From assembly GCA_017303355.1 (NCBI GenBank), contig JAFLCU010000001.1, positions 248,001 to 312,000 of the forward strand: 64,000 nucleotides of DNA, given 5' to 3'. The stretch is from Caulobacterales bacterium. GTDB taxonomy: Bacteria > Pseudomonadota > Alphaproteobacteria > Caulobacterales > Aquidulcibacteraceae. A program made the position numbers and the translations under genes. Below the pieces are notes generated by a model. The model saw nothing but the letters and a program-made list of their open reading frames with translations, was not told the DNA's origin and made no database searches. This document shows, piece after piece, positions 45,020-52,586 of this stretch (position 1 is the stretch's first letter; every line of letters begins with the position of its first letter).

Positions 45020-45786
45020 CGCGCCAAGGCCGTATCGAGTTGGAAATCGAAGCTCGCGGTATAGGCGCGATCGCCAGCGGGCTTCACATCAATGGTGAGA
45101 TCTTCCGTCACCGCGCCTTCGACATAGTCAAGCTTCAGATAGTCCGAGCCCGATACGAACAATTGCGTGGTGAGCACCTCGCTGTCGCCGATCAACGCCT
45201 TCACGTGGATGTGGCCCGCGCGGCGGTTTGGTCGGCCCATGGCGCGCAGCAATTCACCGATCGGATCGTGATCGTGTTCGGAATAGTCTTTTGGAACGAC
45301 AGTCTTCAGAACATATCGGCCATCCGCGTCGGTCGTAATGATTCCGCGCATGTGATTGCCGTCGCGGTCGTATTGGCCTTCGCCATCCGTCTGCCAGAAA
45401 TCGAGCTTCACGCCCGGCAATGGCGCGCCTGAGCGCGCATCCAAAACGCGGCCGCTCAGAACGAGCGGCTGCTCGGTTGGTCCTGGCGCCCTTTCCTTGA
45501 TGTCGCCATTTGGCCGCGATGGATGCCCCTTGCGATGCAGAGGGCCTTCGAGATTCGCGCGGGTACCCACGCTTGGGCGCGTGATATTCGCGCTGGTCAG
45601 CGCCAAATTCATATCGACCAAGCTACGGCAGAAACCCGCCTTGCCGAGACGATTCAGATAATCGCCGGCTACGTGAAGCTCGTCTTGCGTGACGTTCAGC
45701 TCACACACGACCTCCTTCATCTTCTCGACACAACGTTGATACACCTGCCGCAAACGCTCGGCTTGCGCGGAACTGATCTCGCTCAT
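45016..45786 (-). CDS. Intradiol ring-cleavage dioxygenase (catechol/hydroxyquinol type)
   Basis: 256 residues. Ferric ligands appear as Tyr139 (GEGQYD), Tyr168 (VVPKDY), His192 and His194 (RRAGHIHVK). N-terminal helical dimerisation region (LRQVYQRCVEKMKEVVCELNVTQDELHVAGDYLNRLG) as in catechol and hydroxyquinol 1,2-dioxygenases, though the spacing Tyr to Tyr is shorter than in CatA. Ortho-cleavage of a catechol or trihydroxy ring. Overlaps the alcohol dehydrogenase gene by four bases. Confidence 0.92.
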   Translation of the reverse strand: MSEISSAQAERLRQVYQRCVEKMKEVVCELNVTQDELHVAGDYLNRLGKAGFCRSLVDMNLALTSANITRPSVGTRANLEGPLHRKGHPSRPNGDIKERAPGPTEQPLVLSGRVLDARSGAPLPGVKLDFWQTDGEGQYDRDGNHMRGIITTDADGRYVLKTVVPKDYSEHDHDPIGELLRAMGRPNRRAGHIHVKALIGDSEVLTTQLFVSGSDYLKLDYVEGAVTEDLTIDVKPAGDRAYTASFDFQLDTALAR

Positions 45787-46796
45787 GGCACCACCACAAC
45801 GCGGCCATGGACGGCCGCTCCTTCCACTAGCCGATGCGCCTCGGCGATTTCGCGCAAAGGCATGACCTTGGCGATCTCGGGCTTGATCTTTCCGGCGGCC
45901 GCCAGCGCCACGACATCCATCAACTGCGCCCTGCTCACGCTGCCGACGCCCAGCAATTGCGCGCGCTTGAAGAAGATGCGCGCTGGATTGATCGCGATGT
46001 TCTCGCCGAACAATTGGCCGACGAACGCATAGCGTCCATGCAACGCCAGACTGTTGAATGCGGCGTCGAACACGCGGCTGCCTATCGTGTCGATGACTAC
46101 ATCGGCGCCTTCTCCATTGGTGATGGCGCGCACTTCGCCTGAAAAATCGCCGCTGGATACGATCACGTCATCCGCGCCGGCGCGGCGAAGCATGTCTGCT
46201 TTTTCGGCGCTGCGCGTCACCGCGATCACGCGGGCGCCGGCGATCTTGGCGATCTGTACGCTCGGCAGACCCACGCCGCCGGTCGCGCCGGTCACCAGCA
46301 CCGTCTCGCCGATTTGCACGTTCGCCGTGTCGCGCACGGCATTCAGTGCGACGCCAGCGCCAGGCCCCAGCGAGCAGGCCGCCTCGAACGACAGCGTCTC
46401 CGGTATCGTTACAAACGCGTCTTGCGGCAACGCCACGTATTCCGCATAGCCGCCACGCACAGGCTTGCGCCGCAGACACGTCGTCTCGCGCCCCGTGCGA
46501 CAATAGCGGCAGTCTCCGCACGATGAGAACGCCTTGCTGCATACGCGATCGCCCGGCTTCAACGCCGTCACCAGATCGCCAACGCGCTCCACGACACCGG
46601 CGATTTCGAGACCGATGATCAGCGGGAAGGTCACGTCGCGTTTATAAGTGCCGTTGCGCTCGACCACGTCGCGATAGGAAACGCCGCAGGCTTTCACACG
46701 CACCAGCACATCATCCGCGCCGACATTCGGCACAGGCGCGTCCTCCAGACGAAAGGCGTCGGGTCCACCGGCCGCATGAAGGACCGCGGCCAGCAT
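45783..46796 (-). CDS. Zinc-type medium-chain alcohol dehydrogenase
   Basis: 337 residues. Catalytic-zinc Cys in ACGVSYRDVV, structural-zinc cysteines in SSCGDCRYCRTGRETTC, Rossmann TGATGGVGLPSVQIAKIAGARVIAVTR, and NGEGADVVIDTIG. Oxidises an alcohol or reduces an enone in the pathway. ATG 46796 overlaps the LLM gene stop by one base (TGATG). Confidence 0.9.
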   Translation of the reverse strand: MLAAVLHAAGGPDAFRLEDAPVPNVGADDVLVRVKACGVSYRDVVERNGTYKRDVTFPLIIGLEIAGVVERVGDLVTALKPGDRVCSKAFSSCGDCRYCRTGRETTCLRRKPVRGGYAEYVALPQDAFVTIPETLSFEAACSLGPGAGVALNAVRDTANVQIGETVLVTGATGGVGLPSVQIAKIAGARVIAVTRSAEKADMLRRAGADDVIVSSGDFSGEVRAITNGEGADVVIDTIGSRVFDAAFNSLALHGRYAFVGQLFGENIAINPARIFFKRAQLLGVGSVSRAQLMDVVALAAAGKIKPEIAKVMPLREIAEAHRLVEGAAVHGRVVVVP

Positions 46797-48130
46797 CAGG
46801 CGGACTTAGCGTGGATTTTGCGCTCGGGCGCCGCCACACCGAGGTGCTCGCGCAGCGTCTTGCCTTCGTATTCCTTACGGAAGATGCCGCGCGCCTGCAG
46901 CTCGGGGACCAGATGATCGACGATCTGCTCAAGACCGCCTGGCAGATGAGACGCCACCAAGTTGAAACCGTCGCAAGCCTTGCTCTCAAGCCAATCCTGC
47001 ATCTGATCGGCGACTTGCTTTGCATCGCCCTTCATCAGCACATGGCCGCGCGCCGGCAGCACGCGCTGATAGGTTTCGCGGATACTGAGCTTGTCGCGCT
47101 TGGCCATCTCGATGATCATGGCGCGGAAGCTGCCAATGCCAACAACATCGCCTTCGATCGCCGGCAGCGGCCCACTTGGGTCGTACGACGAGAGATCGAA
47201 CGACAAAAGCTTGGACAGCATCGACACGCCCAGCTTGTCCGGGATGAGCGCTTGCAGATCCGCGTAGAGCTTTTCGGCGTCCGCCGCCGTCTTGCCGACG
47301 AAAATCGAGGCGCCCGGGAAGATGTTCAGCTGATCCGGCGTGCGGCCATATTTGGCCATGCGGCCCTTCACGTCGGCATAGAATTTCTGCGCGCTCTCCT
47401 TGGTTTCGTTCACCGTGAAGAGCACGTCGGCGGCCCGCGCCGCGAGTTCCTTGGCTTCATCCGACGCGCCGGCGACCACGATCACCGGCTGCCCTTGCGG
47501 CGAACGCGCCGCATTCAGCGGGCCACGCACCTGAAAGTGCGTTCCCTTGTGATTGAGCATCTGGACCTTGGCGGGATCGAGAAATTGCCCGCTTTCCTTG
47601 TCGCGGGTGAACGCGTCCGCCGCCCAGGAATCCCACAGACCCTTCACGACATCGACGAATTCCTCGGCGCGGTCGAAGCGGTTCGTGCGCTCCACGTGCT
47701 CGTCGCGATTGAAATTGAGCGCGTCCTCGACGTTCGACGTGGTGACCACGTTCCAGCCGACGCGCCCACCGCTCACCAAATCGAGCGACGCGAAGCGACG
47801 CGCCACGCCGAAGGGCTCTTCATAAGTCGTGGTCGCCGTCGCGACCAAGCCAAGGCGCTTGGTGTGCGGTGCAAGCGCGGCCAGCAGCGTCGTCGGCTCG
47901 AACACGACCGGACGCAACGTGGGATTGGCCGCGAGCAAGTCCGGCGTCGTGATGCCGTTCACGCCGTTGCCGTCGGCCAGAAACATCATGTCGAACTTGC
48001 CGCGCTCAAGCAGCTTCACGAGATCGAGCCACGGCGCGAAATTAAAGCCGGCGTCGGTCACCGCATCTGGGTGGCGCCAGCCGCCGACATGGGCGCCCGT
48101 GGGGGACATGAAAACCGAAAGCTTCAGCAT
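46796..48130 (-). CDS. Luciferase-like flavin monooxygenase (NtaA/SnaA/DszA group)
   Basis: 444 residues from ATG 48130, chosen over an upstream in-frame ATG at 48217 because GGAG lies directly before it and the N-terminus MLKLSVFMSPTG matches the group. Landmarks: GGWRHPDA, LLERGKFDMMFLADG, TATTTYEEPFGVARRFASLDLVSGGRVGWNVVTT, QPVIVVAGASDEAKELAA. Needs reduced FMN from a separate reductase, possibly the MarR-fused one at 62.5 kb. First gene of the seven-gene operon; two AAGTGTCGAC operators lie upstream at 48154 and 48210. Confidence 0.92.
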   Translation of the reverse strand: MLKLSVFMSPTGAHVGGWRHPDAVTDAGFNFAPWLDLVKLLERGKFDMMFLADGNGVNGITTPDLLAANPTLRPVVFEPTTLLAALAPHTKRLGLVATATTTYEEPFGVARRFASLDLVSGGRVGWNVVTTSNVEDALNFNRDEHVERTNRFDRAEEFVDVVKGLWDSWAADAFTRDKESGQFLDPAKVQMLNHKGTHFQVRGPLNAARSPQGQPVIVVAGASDEAKELAARAADVLFTVNETKESAQKFYADVKGRMAKYGRTPDQLNIFPGASIFVGKTAADAEKLYADLQALIPDKLGVSMLSKLLSFDLSSYDPSGPLPAIEGDVVGIGSFRAMIIEMAKRDKLSIRETYQRVLPARGHVLMKGDAKQVADQMQDWLESKACDGFNLVASHLPGGLEQIVDHLVPELQARGIFRKEYEGKTLREHLGVAAPERKIHAKSA

Positions 48131-48153
48131 GCAAATCTCCGGCGCAGCGGGGT

Positions 48154-48163
48154 AAGTGTCGAC
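48154..48163 (+). promoter_or_regulatory. AAGTGTCGAC site 1 of an inverted pair before the LLM operon
   Basis: AAGTGTCGACCG starts here, 24 bases upstream of the LLM start codon. Oriented opposite to the site at 48210-48219; the GTCGAC centres are 52 bp apart, five helical turns. Confidence 0.5.
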
Positions 48164-48209
48164 CGTGCGGCCATCTTTATGCGACCGGACGCGCCCGCAC
48201 GTCCAATGT

Positions 48210-48219
48210 GTCGACACTT
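48210..48219 (-). promoter_or_regulatory. AAGTGTCGAC site 2 of the inverted pair before the LLM operon
   Basis: The plus strand reads GTGTCGACAC (palindrome) within AATGTGTCGACACTTATAA. Lies between the end of the gntR/FCD gene at 48254 and the LLM start. Confidence 0.5.
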
Positions 48220-48253
48220 ATAACGCATACGCGAATTCCACAGGGCGCGTGGT

Positions 48254-48988
48254 TCAGCGCGGCGGCTTGCGCGGCGGTTCGATGCGCCCGCTCTGGCGGA
48301 TCGCCTCCAGGCCAGACATCGTCATGGCCGTCATCAAAGCCGAGGCCAGCGCCGCGTCGCGCTCACGCAACGCAAGCATCATGCGCTCGTGATCGAGATA
48401 GGCGCGCTGCACGTGGTCCGCATCGATCACCGCCATGCGCAGCATGCTGAGCCGCATGCGCCAGGCCGACAGCATTTTCTGCAGCGTCACATTTCCGCAC
48501 TGCATCGCCCAATGCTCGTGTAATCGCGCGCGCTCCTGAACGAAGCCTTCCACATCTCCACGCGCCGCGAGGCCTTTCATGCGCTGCCAAATCGCCTCGC
48601 CCTCTTGCAGCGAGGCAGCACTTGCATTGGCGACATAGAGCCGAATCTTCATCGCATTAAGTTCGGCGCGGATTTGATAGAGCTCTTCGATATCGCGCCA
48701 GCTGATCTGCGCCACGCGCGGGCGCCGGCGCGGCAGAATTTCGACCAAGCCTTCCTTTTCAAGCAGCATCAGCGCTTCGCGCACCGGCGTCCGGCTTGTG
48801 CCAAAGCGCGCGGCCAATTCCACTGAGTTGAGATCGGCGCCGGCAGGCAAATCGCCATCGAGAATGCGCCGTGTGACGTCCGCCGCGATCTTGGCGACAA
48901 GTGAGTCGCCCAGATCAGCGAAGACCTCCGCCACTTGTTCGGGTTTGGCCGTCTTGTTTCCCGAACGTCCGCCTTCGATCACACGCAT
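48254..48988 (-). CDS. GntR-family regulator, FCD (FadR C-terminal) type
   Basis: 244 residues. wHTH LNSVELAARFGTSRTPVREALMLLEKEGLVEILPRR and FCD ligand domain (ELYQIRAELNAMKIRLY ... CGNVTLQKMLSAWRMRLSMLR ... DHERMMLALRERDAALAS). FCD proteins sense acids such as pyruvate, gluconate and vanillate. Six bases after the SDR gene, upstream of the LLM operon; AAGTGTCGAC sites on both sides of the pair suggest it controls its own SDR-gntR transcript and the operon. Confidence 0.93.
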   Translation of the reverse strand: MRVIEGGRSGNKTAKPEQVAEVFADLGDSLVAKIAADVTRRILDGDLPAGADLNSVELAARFGTSRTPVREALMLLEKEGLVEILPRRRPRVAQISWRDIEELYQIRAELNAMKIRLYVANASAASLQEGEAIWQRMKGLAARGDVEGFVQERARLHEHWAMQCGNVTLQKMLSAWRMRLSMLRMAVIDADHVQRAYLDHERMMLALRERDAALASALMTAMTMSGLEAIRQSGRIEPPRKPPR

Positions 48989-48994
48989 GCCGCC

Positions 48995-49831
48995 TCACAG
49001 CCGCAAATTGCCGCCGTCGACGATAATCGACTGGCCGCTGATATAACTCGCCGCGTCCGACGCCAGGAACACGACCGCGCCCGCGACATCCTCCGGCGTG
49101 CCGGCGCGCGCCATTGGTACGTTCGGCGTCGCCTTGGCGATCGTATCCGCGTCAATCTCGGACTTGCCGAGCTTCTTGCTCATGCCGCTGAGCGAGCGCG
49201 TCGTCAGGATGAAGCCCGGCAGAATGGCGTTCGAGGTTACGCCATCGGGGCCGAGGTCCATCGCGATCGATTGCGTGAGCGCGATCACACCGGCCTTCGA
49301 GGCCGCGTAGGTCGCGTTGGACTTTGAGCCGGTGCGCCCCGCGACCGACGCGATATTGATCACGCGGCCCCATTTCTTGCGGCGCATATAAGGTGCGGCC
49401 GCGCGGCACATCAGGAACGTGCCGCGCAGATTGATCGACATCACGCGGTCCCAGCCTTCGGGATCAATCTTGTCGATCTCGCCATGGCCCATGCTGAACG
49501 GCGCGCCGGCATTGTTCACGACGATGTCGATGCCGCCGAATGTCTCGACAGCCTTGCCGATCATGCGCGCCACATCCGCTTCGACGCTGATGTCGCCGGT
49601 GACGTAAGCCGCCGCGCCGCCCGCCGCTTTCAATTCTTCGACCAGGCTCTCGACGCCGTTCCAATCGGGATCGGCAGCACTTGTGGGCTCGTTCACGTCC
49701 TTCACGCCGGTCGTCGCGATGTCCTGCACCACGACGGCGTGCCCGGCCGCGCTCAAGCCGCGCGCGATCGCCGCGCCGATGCCGTCACGCTTGCCGCATC
49801 CGCTAACCAAAGCCACGCGACGATCAGACAT
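48995..49831 (-). CDS. Short-chain dehydrogenase/reductase
   Basis: 278 residues from ATG 49831; a TTG four codons upstream is a weaker alternative. SGCGKRDGIGAAIARGL cofactor loop, NNAGAP, SVAGRTGSKSNATYAASKAGVIALT (YAASK), ISGQSIIVDGGNLRL. A normal classical SDR, 40 residues longer between beta2 and beta4 than usual (KDVNEPTSAADPDWNG). Co-transcribed with the FCD regulator; an AAGTGTCGAC copy is about 76 bases upstream. Confidence 0.92.
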   Translation of the reverse strand: MSDRRVALVSGCGKRDGIGAAIARGLSAAGHAVVVQDIATTGVKDVNEPTSAADPDWNGVESLVEELKAAGGAAAYVTGDISVEADVARMIGKAVETFGGIDIVVNNAGAPFSMGHGEIDKIDPEGWDRVMSINLRGTFLMCRAAAPYMRRKKWGRVINIASVAGRTGSKSNATYAASKAGVIALTQSIAMDLGPDGVTSNAILPGFILTTRSLSGMSKKLGKSEIDADTIAKATPNVPMARAGTPEDVAGAVVFLASDAASYISGQSIIVDGGNLRL

Positions 49832-49906
49832 AAGATTTCCCAAGCTCCGGCGCGGACGCGCCTGCCGCTCATGCGTACGCCCGAAGCGTGGCAGTAACCA
49901 GCGCGG

Positions 49907-49916
49907 CGGTCGACAC
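49907..49916 (-). promoter_or_regulatory. AAGTGTCGAC site upstream of the SDR-gntR transcript
   Basis: Plus strand reads GTCGACACTT; the minus-strand sequence AAGTGTCGACCG matches the site at 48154 over 12 bases. Placed about 76 bases upstream of the SDR start and in a 207-base divergent gap to the gene at 50039. Confidence 0.45.
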
Positions 49917-50038
49917 TTGCGGCTTTCGCGCGGATATTTCGGGTGGGCGATATCTCAGGCCGCGATGTTCCGGGTAAAGCGGCGATGACTTAGCCCTGTC
50001 GGCGCAATCACCGCCGCAGACTTGGAGGAATACCCGCT

Positions 50039-50941
50039 ATGGCCGCCACCGATGGTAAAGAAAAACGCCTGCTGAGCGGCGGCTTCGATCCCCGCACCGG
50101 CAATTGGGTGCATCGCGGCCTCGATCTCTCCAAGCCGACCGTCACCACGCCGGAAGAAGAGGAAGCCTTCAAGGCGCATTATGCGGCGCAATTCGGCGGT
50201 TCGCTCAGCGGTCTCGACTGGTGGTTTGGCCGCAACCCGGAAGTGCTCAAGCGCTACCGGCTCTATTGCAGCCTGACGCTCCGCGTCGCGCCCAGTCACA
50301 TGGGCAATGGCACGCTCGCCTTCTACATGATGAATGGCTACGAGAAGGGCATACGCTATTTCCTGCTCTCTTCAGCGCAAGACGGCCTCTCGAAGGCTGA
50401 GTTGCACGAAGTGATCGCCATGGCGTTCGTGCACGCCGGCCCGCGCGGCATGCAGGCGCTGCAGAATGCAATCAAGGACGTCGAATTCGCCGAAAAACCC
50501 AATCCTCCCGTGAAATGGCCAGATGGCTGGGCGCCGGACATCGAGGCGTTCCGAAGCGGCATCAATTTCGACGATCCCGAGCTTTCAGCGAAAGAGCGCA
50601 AACAGATCGAAGATTGGTACATGCGCACGATCGGCGAGATCCCGGGGCACGTCACCTTCCTCGCCAATCACCGCCCCTTGCTGTTGAAGAGCCACCGCGC
50701 GCGCATCGAGAACATGCTCTATGTGCTGCCCAAGCAGATGTGGCCGACCTGCATGCTCTATTATCATGTGATGACGCGCTGCCCGGACGGCCTGCGCGAG
50801 AATGCGTTGCTCTGCAAAGCCTGGGGCGTCTCGAAGTCCGACACGCTCGACACGATCGGCAACGCGCTCGTTTACGGCCAGATGGAAGCAGCCAACCAAT
50901 TGCAGCGCGTCTGCGCTGATGTGTTCGACAATTGGGATTGA
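50039..50941 (+). CDS. AhpD/carboxymuconolactone-decarboxylase-fold protein
   Basis: 300 residues behind a clear GGAGGA site. The all-helical segments SKAELHEVIAMAFVHAGPRGMQALQNAI and MTRCPDGLRENALLCKAWGVSKSDTLDTIGNAL resemble the AhpD/CMD fold, but there is no CxxC peroxidase pair. One possibility is a lactone decarboxylase or isomerase role after intradiol cleavage; otherwise a hypothetical AhpD-like protein. Opposite to the SDR-gntR pair and ending at a bidirectional terminator. Confidence 0.7.
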   Translation: MAATDGKEKRLLSGGFDPRTGNWVHRGLDLSKPTVTTPEEEEAFKAHYAAQFGGSLSGLDWWFGRNPEVLKRYRLYCSLTLRVAPSHMGNGTLAFYMMNGYEKGIRYFLLSSAQDGLSKAELHEVIAMAFVHAGPRGMQALQNAIKDVEFAEKPNPPVKWPDGWAPDIEAFRSGINFDDPELSAKERKQIEDWYMRTIGEIPGHVTFLANHRPLLLKSHRARIENMLYVLPKQMWPTCMLYYHVMTRCPDGLRENALLCKAWGVSKSDTLDTIGNALVYGQMEAANQLQRVCADVFDNWD

Positions 50942-50958
50942 GGCGCCGATTGTAGCGC

Positions 50959-50989
50959 AAAAAAAGGGCGGCGCTTTCTGGCGCCTTTT
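50959..50989. terminator. Bidirectional intrinsic terminator
   Basis: A7 tract (50959-50965), GGCGC (50970-50974), loop TTTCTG, GCGCC (50981-50985), TTTT. Read either way it is a stem followed by T-residues, fitting the convergent AhpD-like and MFS genes. Confidence 0.65.
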
Positions 50990-51008
50990 CATTCGAGCCG
51001 ATCGCCCG

Positions 51009-52316
51009 TTAATGCGCGCGCGCTGGCGCGTCCGACATATCGATGCCTTCAGCGTCCTTGGCTGTCGTGCCGCTCGCCGCGAGGTACAGTCCGGCTGATA
51101 TAAAGAGGCACGCCGCCGGAAACAGCATAGCCATGCGCAATGGCTGATCGACGCCCCAATGGCTGAACAGATCGCTGACAATACCCGTTACTTGCGGGCC
51201 GACGCCACTGCCGAACAGATTCATGCCGACGAGTATCGCCGCCGACATGGCGCCACGCAGTTCGGCCGGCGCGATGGTCAGATAGGTCGACAGAGTGGGC
51301 CCGAGGTAGGTGTGGATCAGGATCGAATAGATGAAGAAGCATACGCCGGTCAGCACGATGTTCGGCGCAAAGCAGCCCGCCAACGCAAGCGGCGCCGCCA
51401 TGAACACCAGGATACTGACCATGCGCGGCGCAAACGCCAGCGAACGCTTCGACACGTAATCGGACATAAAACCGCCAAGCGGCATGCCGATGGCGCCGCC
51501 GACGCCATGGATGGCGGCCATGAACAGGCCTGTGTGCTCCAGCGAAAGCTGGAACTCGCGCACAAGTAGAGACGGAAGGAAAGCGCTGAGCCCGGCCTGG
51601 CCCATGATGATCGTGATCGCCGCCAGCATCAGCAGCAGCAGCGTTTTCTTCTGGCCAATCGCCCCCAATACGCTGCCGAGCGACGACACCAGAGCCGGCC
51701 CCTTCTGCGCGGGTTCGAACGTGCCGCGCACCGGCTCACGCATCGTAAGCAGCACAAGCAACGCGAGAAACACGCCAGGAATGCCGGCGATCAGAAACAC
51801 GTTGCGCCACCCCACCATGCCGACGAGATAGCCGCCAATGGCGAAGCCAAGCGCCAGGCCGACGGGCGTCGCGAGATAGAACAAGCCGATGGCGCGCCCG
51901 CGCTGACTCTTGGGAAAATAATCGCTGAGAATCGAGAGCGAGGTCGGCGCCGCGCCCGATTCAGCCGCACCGATCGCCACGCGCGTCAAAATCAATGTCG
52001 GGAACGTGCGCACGAACGCGCATACGGCGGTCACGATACTCCAGACCGTCAGCAAGATCGCCAGCAAGCGCGTGCGATTCATCCGGTCGGTGAGAAAGCC
52101 GAGCGGTATCCCTGCAATCGCGAACGCCAGCGCGAAGGACATCCCCGTGAGCAGGCCAAGCTGGGTATCGTTTAAGGCGAATTCCGCGCGGATTGGCTCT
52201 GCAAGAATAACGACGAGATTTCGATCAACGTTGTAAATTGTATAGACTATGGCGAGAACGATCAGCACGTACCAACGATGCGGTGACAATTTCACCGCGT
52301 CCTGCTCATCCGCCAT
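51009..52316 (-). CDS. MFS transporter, spinster-like
   Basis: 435 residues with twelve predicted membrane helices; motif A equivalent GFLTDRMNRTRLLA between TM2 and TM3, and PTSLSILSDYFPKSQRGRAIGLFYLATPVGLALGF. Family members near TonB receptors move organic acids across the inner membrane. Divergent from the TonB receptor gene with 270 bases between; the candidate operator at 52495 is 179 bases from its start. Confidence 0.9.
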   Translation of the reverse strand: MADEQDAVKLSPHRWYVLIVLAIVYTIYNVDRNLVVILAEPIRAEFALNDTQLGLLTGMSFALAFAIAGIPLGFLTDRMNRTRLLAILLTVWSIVTAVCAFVRTFPTLILTRVAIGAAESGAAPTSLSILSDYFPKSQRGRAIGLFYLATPVGLALGFAIGGYLVGMVGWRNVFLIAGIPGVFLALLVLLTMREPVRGTFEPAQKGPALVSSLGSVLGAIGQKKTLLLLMLAAITIIMGQAGLSAFLPSLLVREFQLSLEHTGLFMAAIHGVGGAIGMPLGGFMSDYVSKRSLAFAPRMVSILVFMAAPLALAGCFAPNIVLTGVCFFIYSILIHTYLGPTLSTYLTIAPAELRGAMSAAILVGMNLFGSGVGPQVTGIVSDLFSHWGVDQPLRMAMLFPAACLFISAGLYLAASGTTAKDAEGIDMSDAPARAH

Positions 52317-52494
52317 CGTGTCGATCCCCTATTTGATCCGGTATTCTTGCGTGCGCCCGCATATTTATCGGGCCACCGCCAATACCACGGCGCACTGCGG
52401 ATACATTGGCGCCCCGTCACTGATCGCAGATGCAGTGCCGGGCCTCGAAGCATCATCGCAATCGCGATATGGCCGCCGCCGCGGGCGCCGGACC

Positions 52495-52508
52495 ATTGTT
52501 ATAACAAC
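52495..52508. promoter_or_regulatory. Palindrome ATTGTTATAACAAC, candidate IclR operator at the TonB receptor promoter
   Basis: TTGTTATAACAA (52496-52507) is a perfect 12-bp palindrome 80 bases upstream of the receptor start, and the 14-base window matches the iclR promoter site GTTGTCATAACAAC at 12 of 14 positions. It covers a plausible -35 (TTGTTA), with CATGAT about 17 bases downstream as a weak -10. Confidence 0.55.
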
Positions 52509-52586
52509 TCGATTGGGCATGATCCGCCCGCCGATCAAAAGCTCTCCAAGAGAAAATGGGCGCTCGTCGGTTAGGGGAGAACCACA

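Noticed and set aside
46811..48223. 470-residue plus-strand open frame opposite the LLM monooxygenase
   Set aside because: Antisense shadow; the minus strand has the monooxygenase motifs and coupled neighbours.
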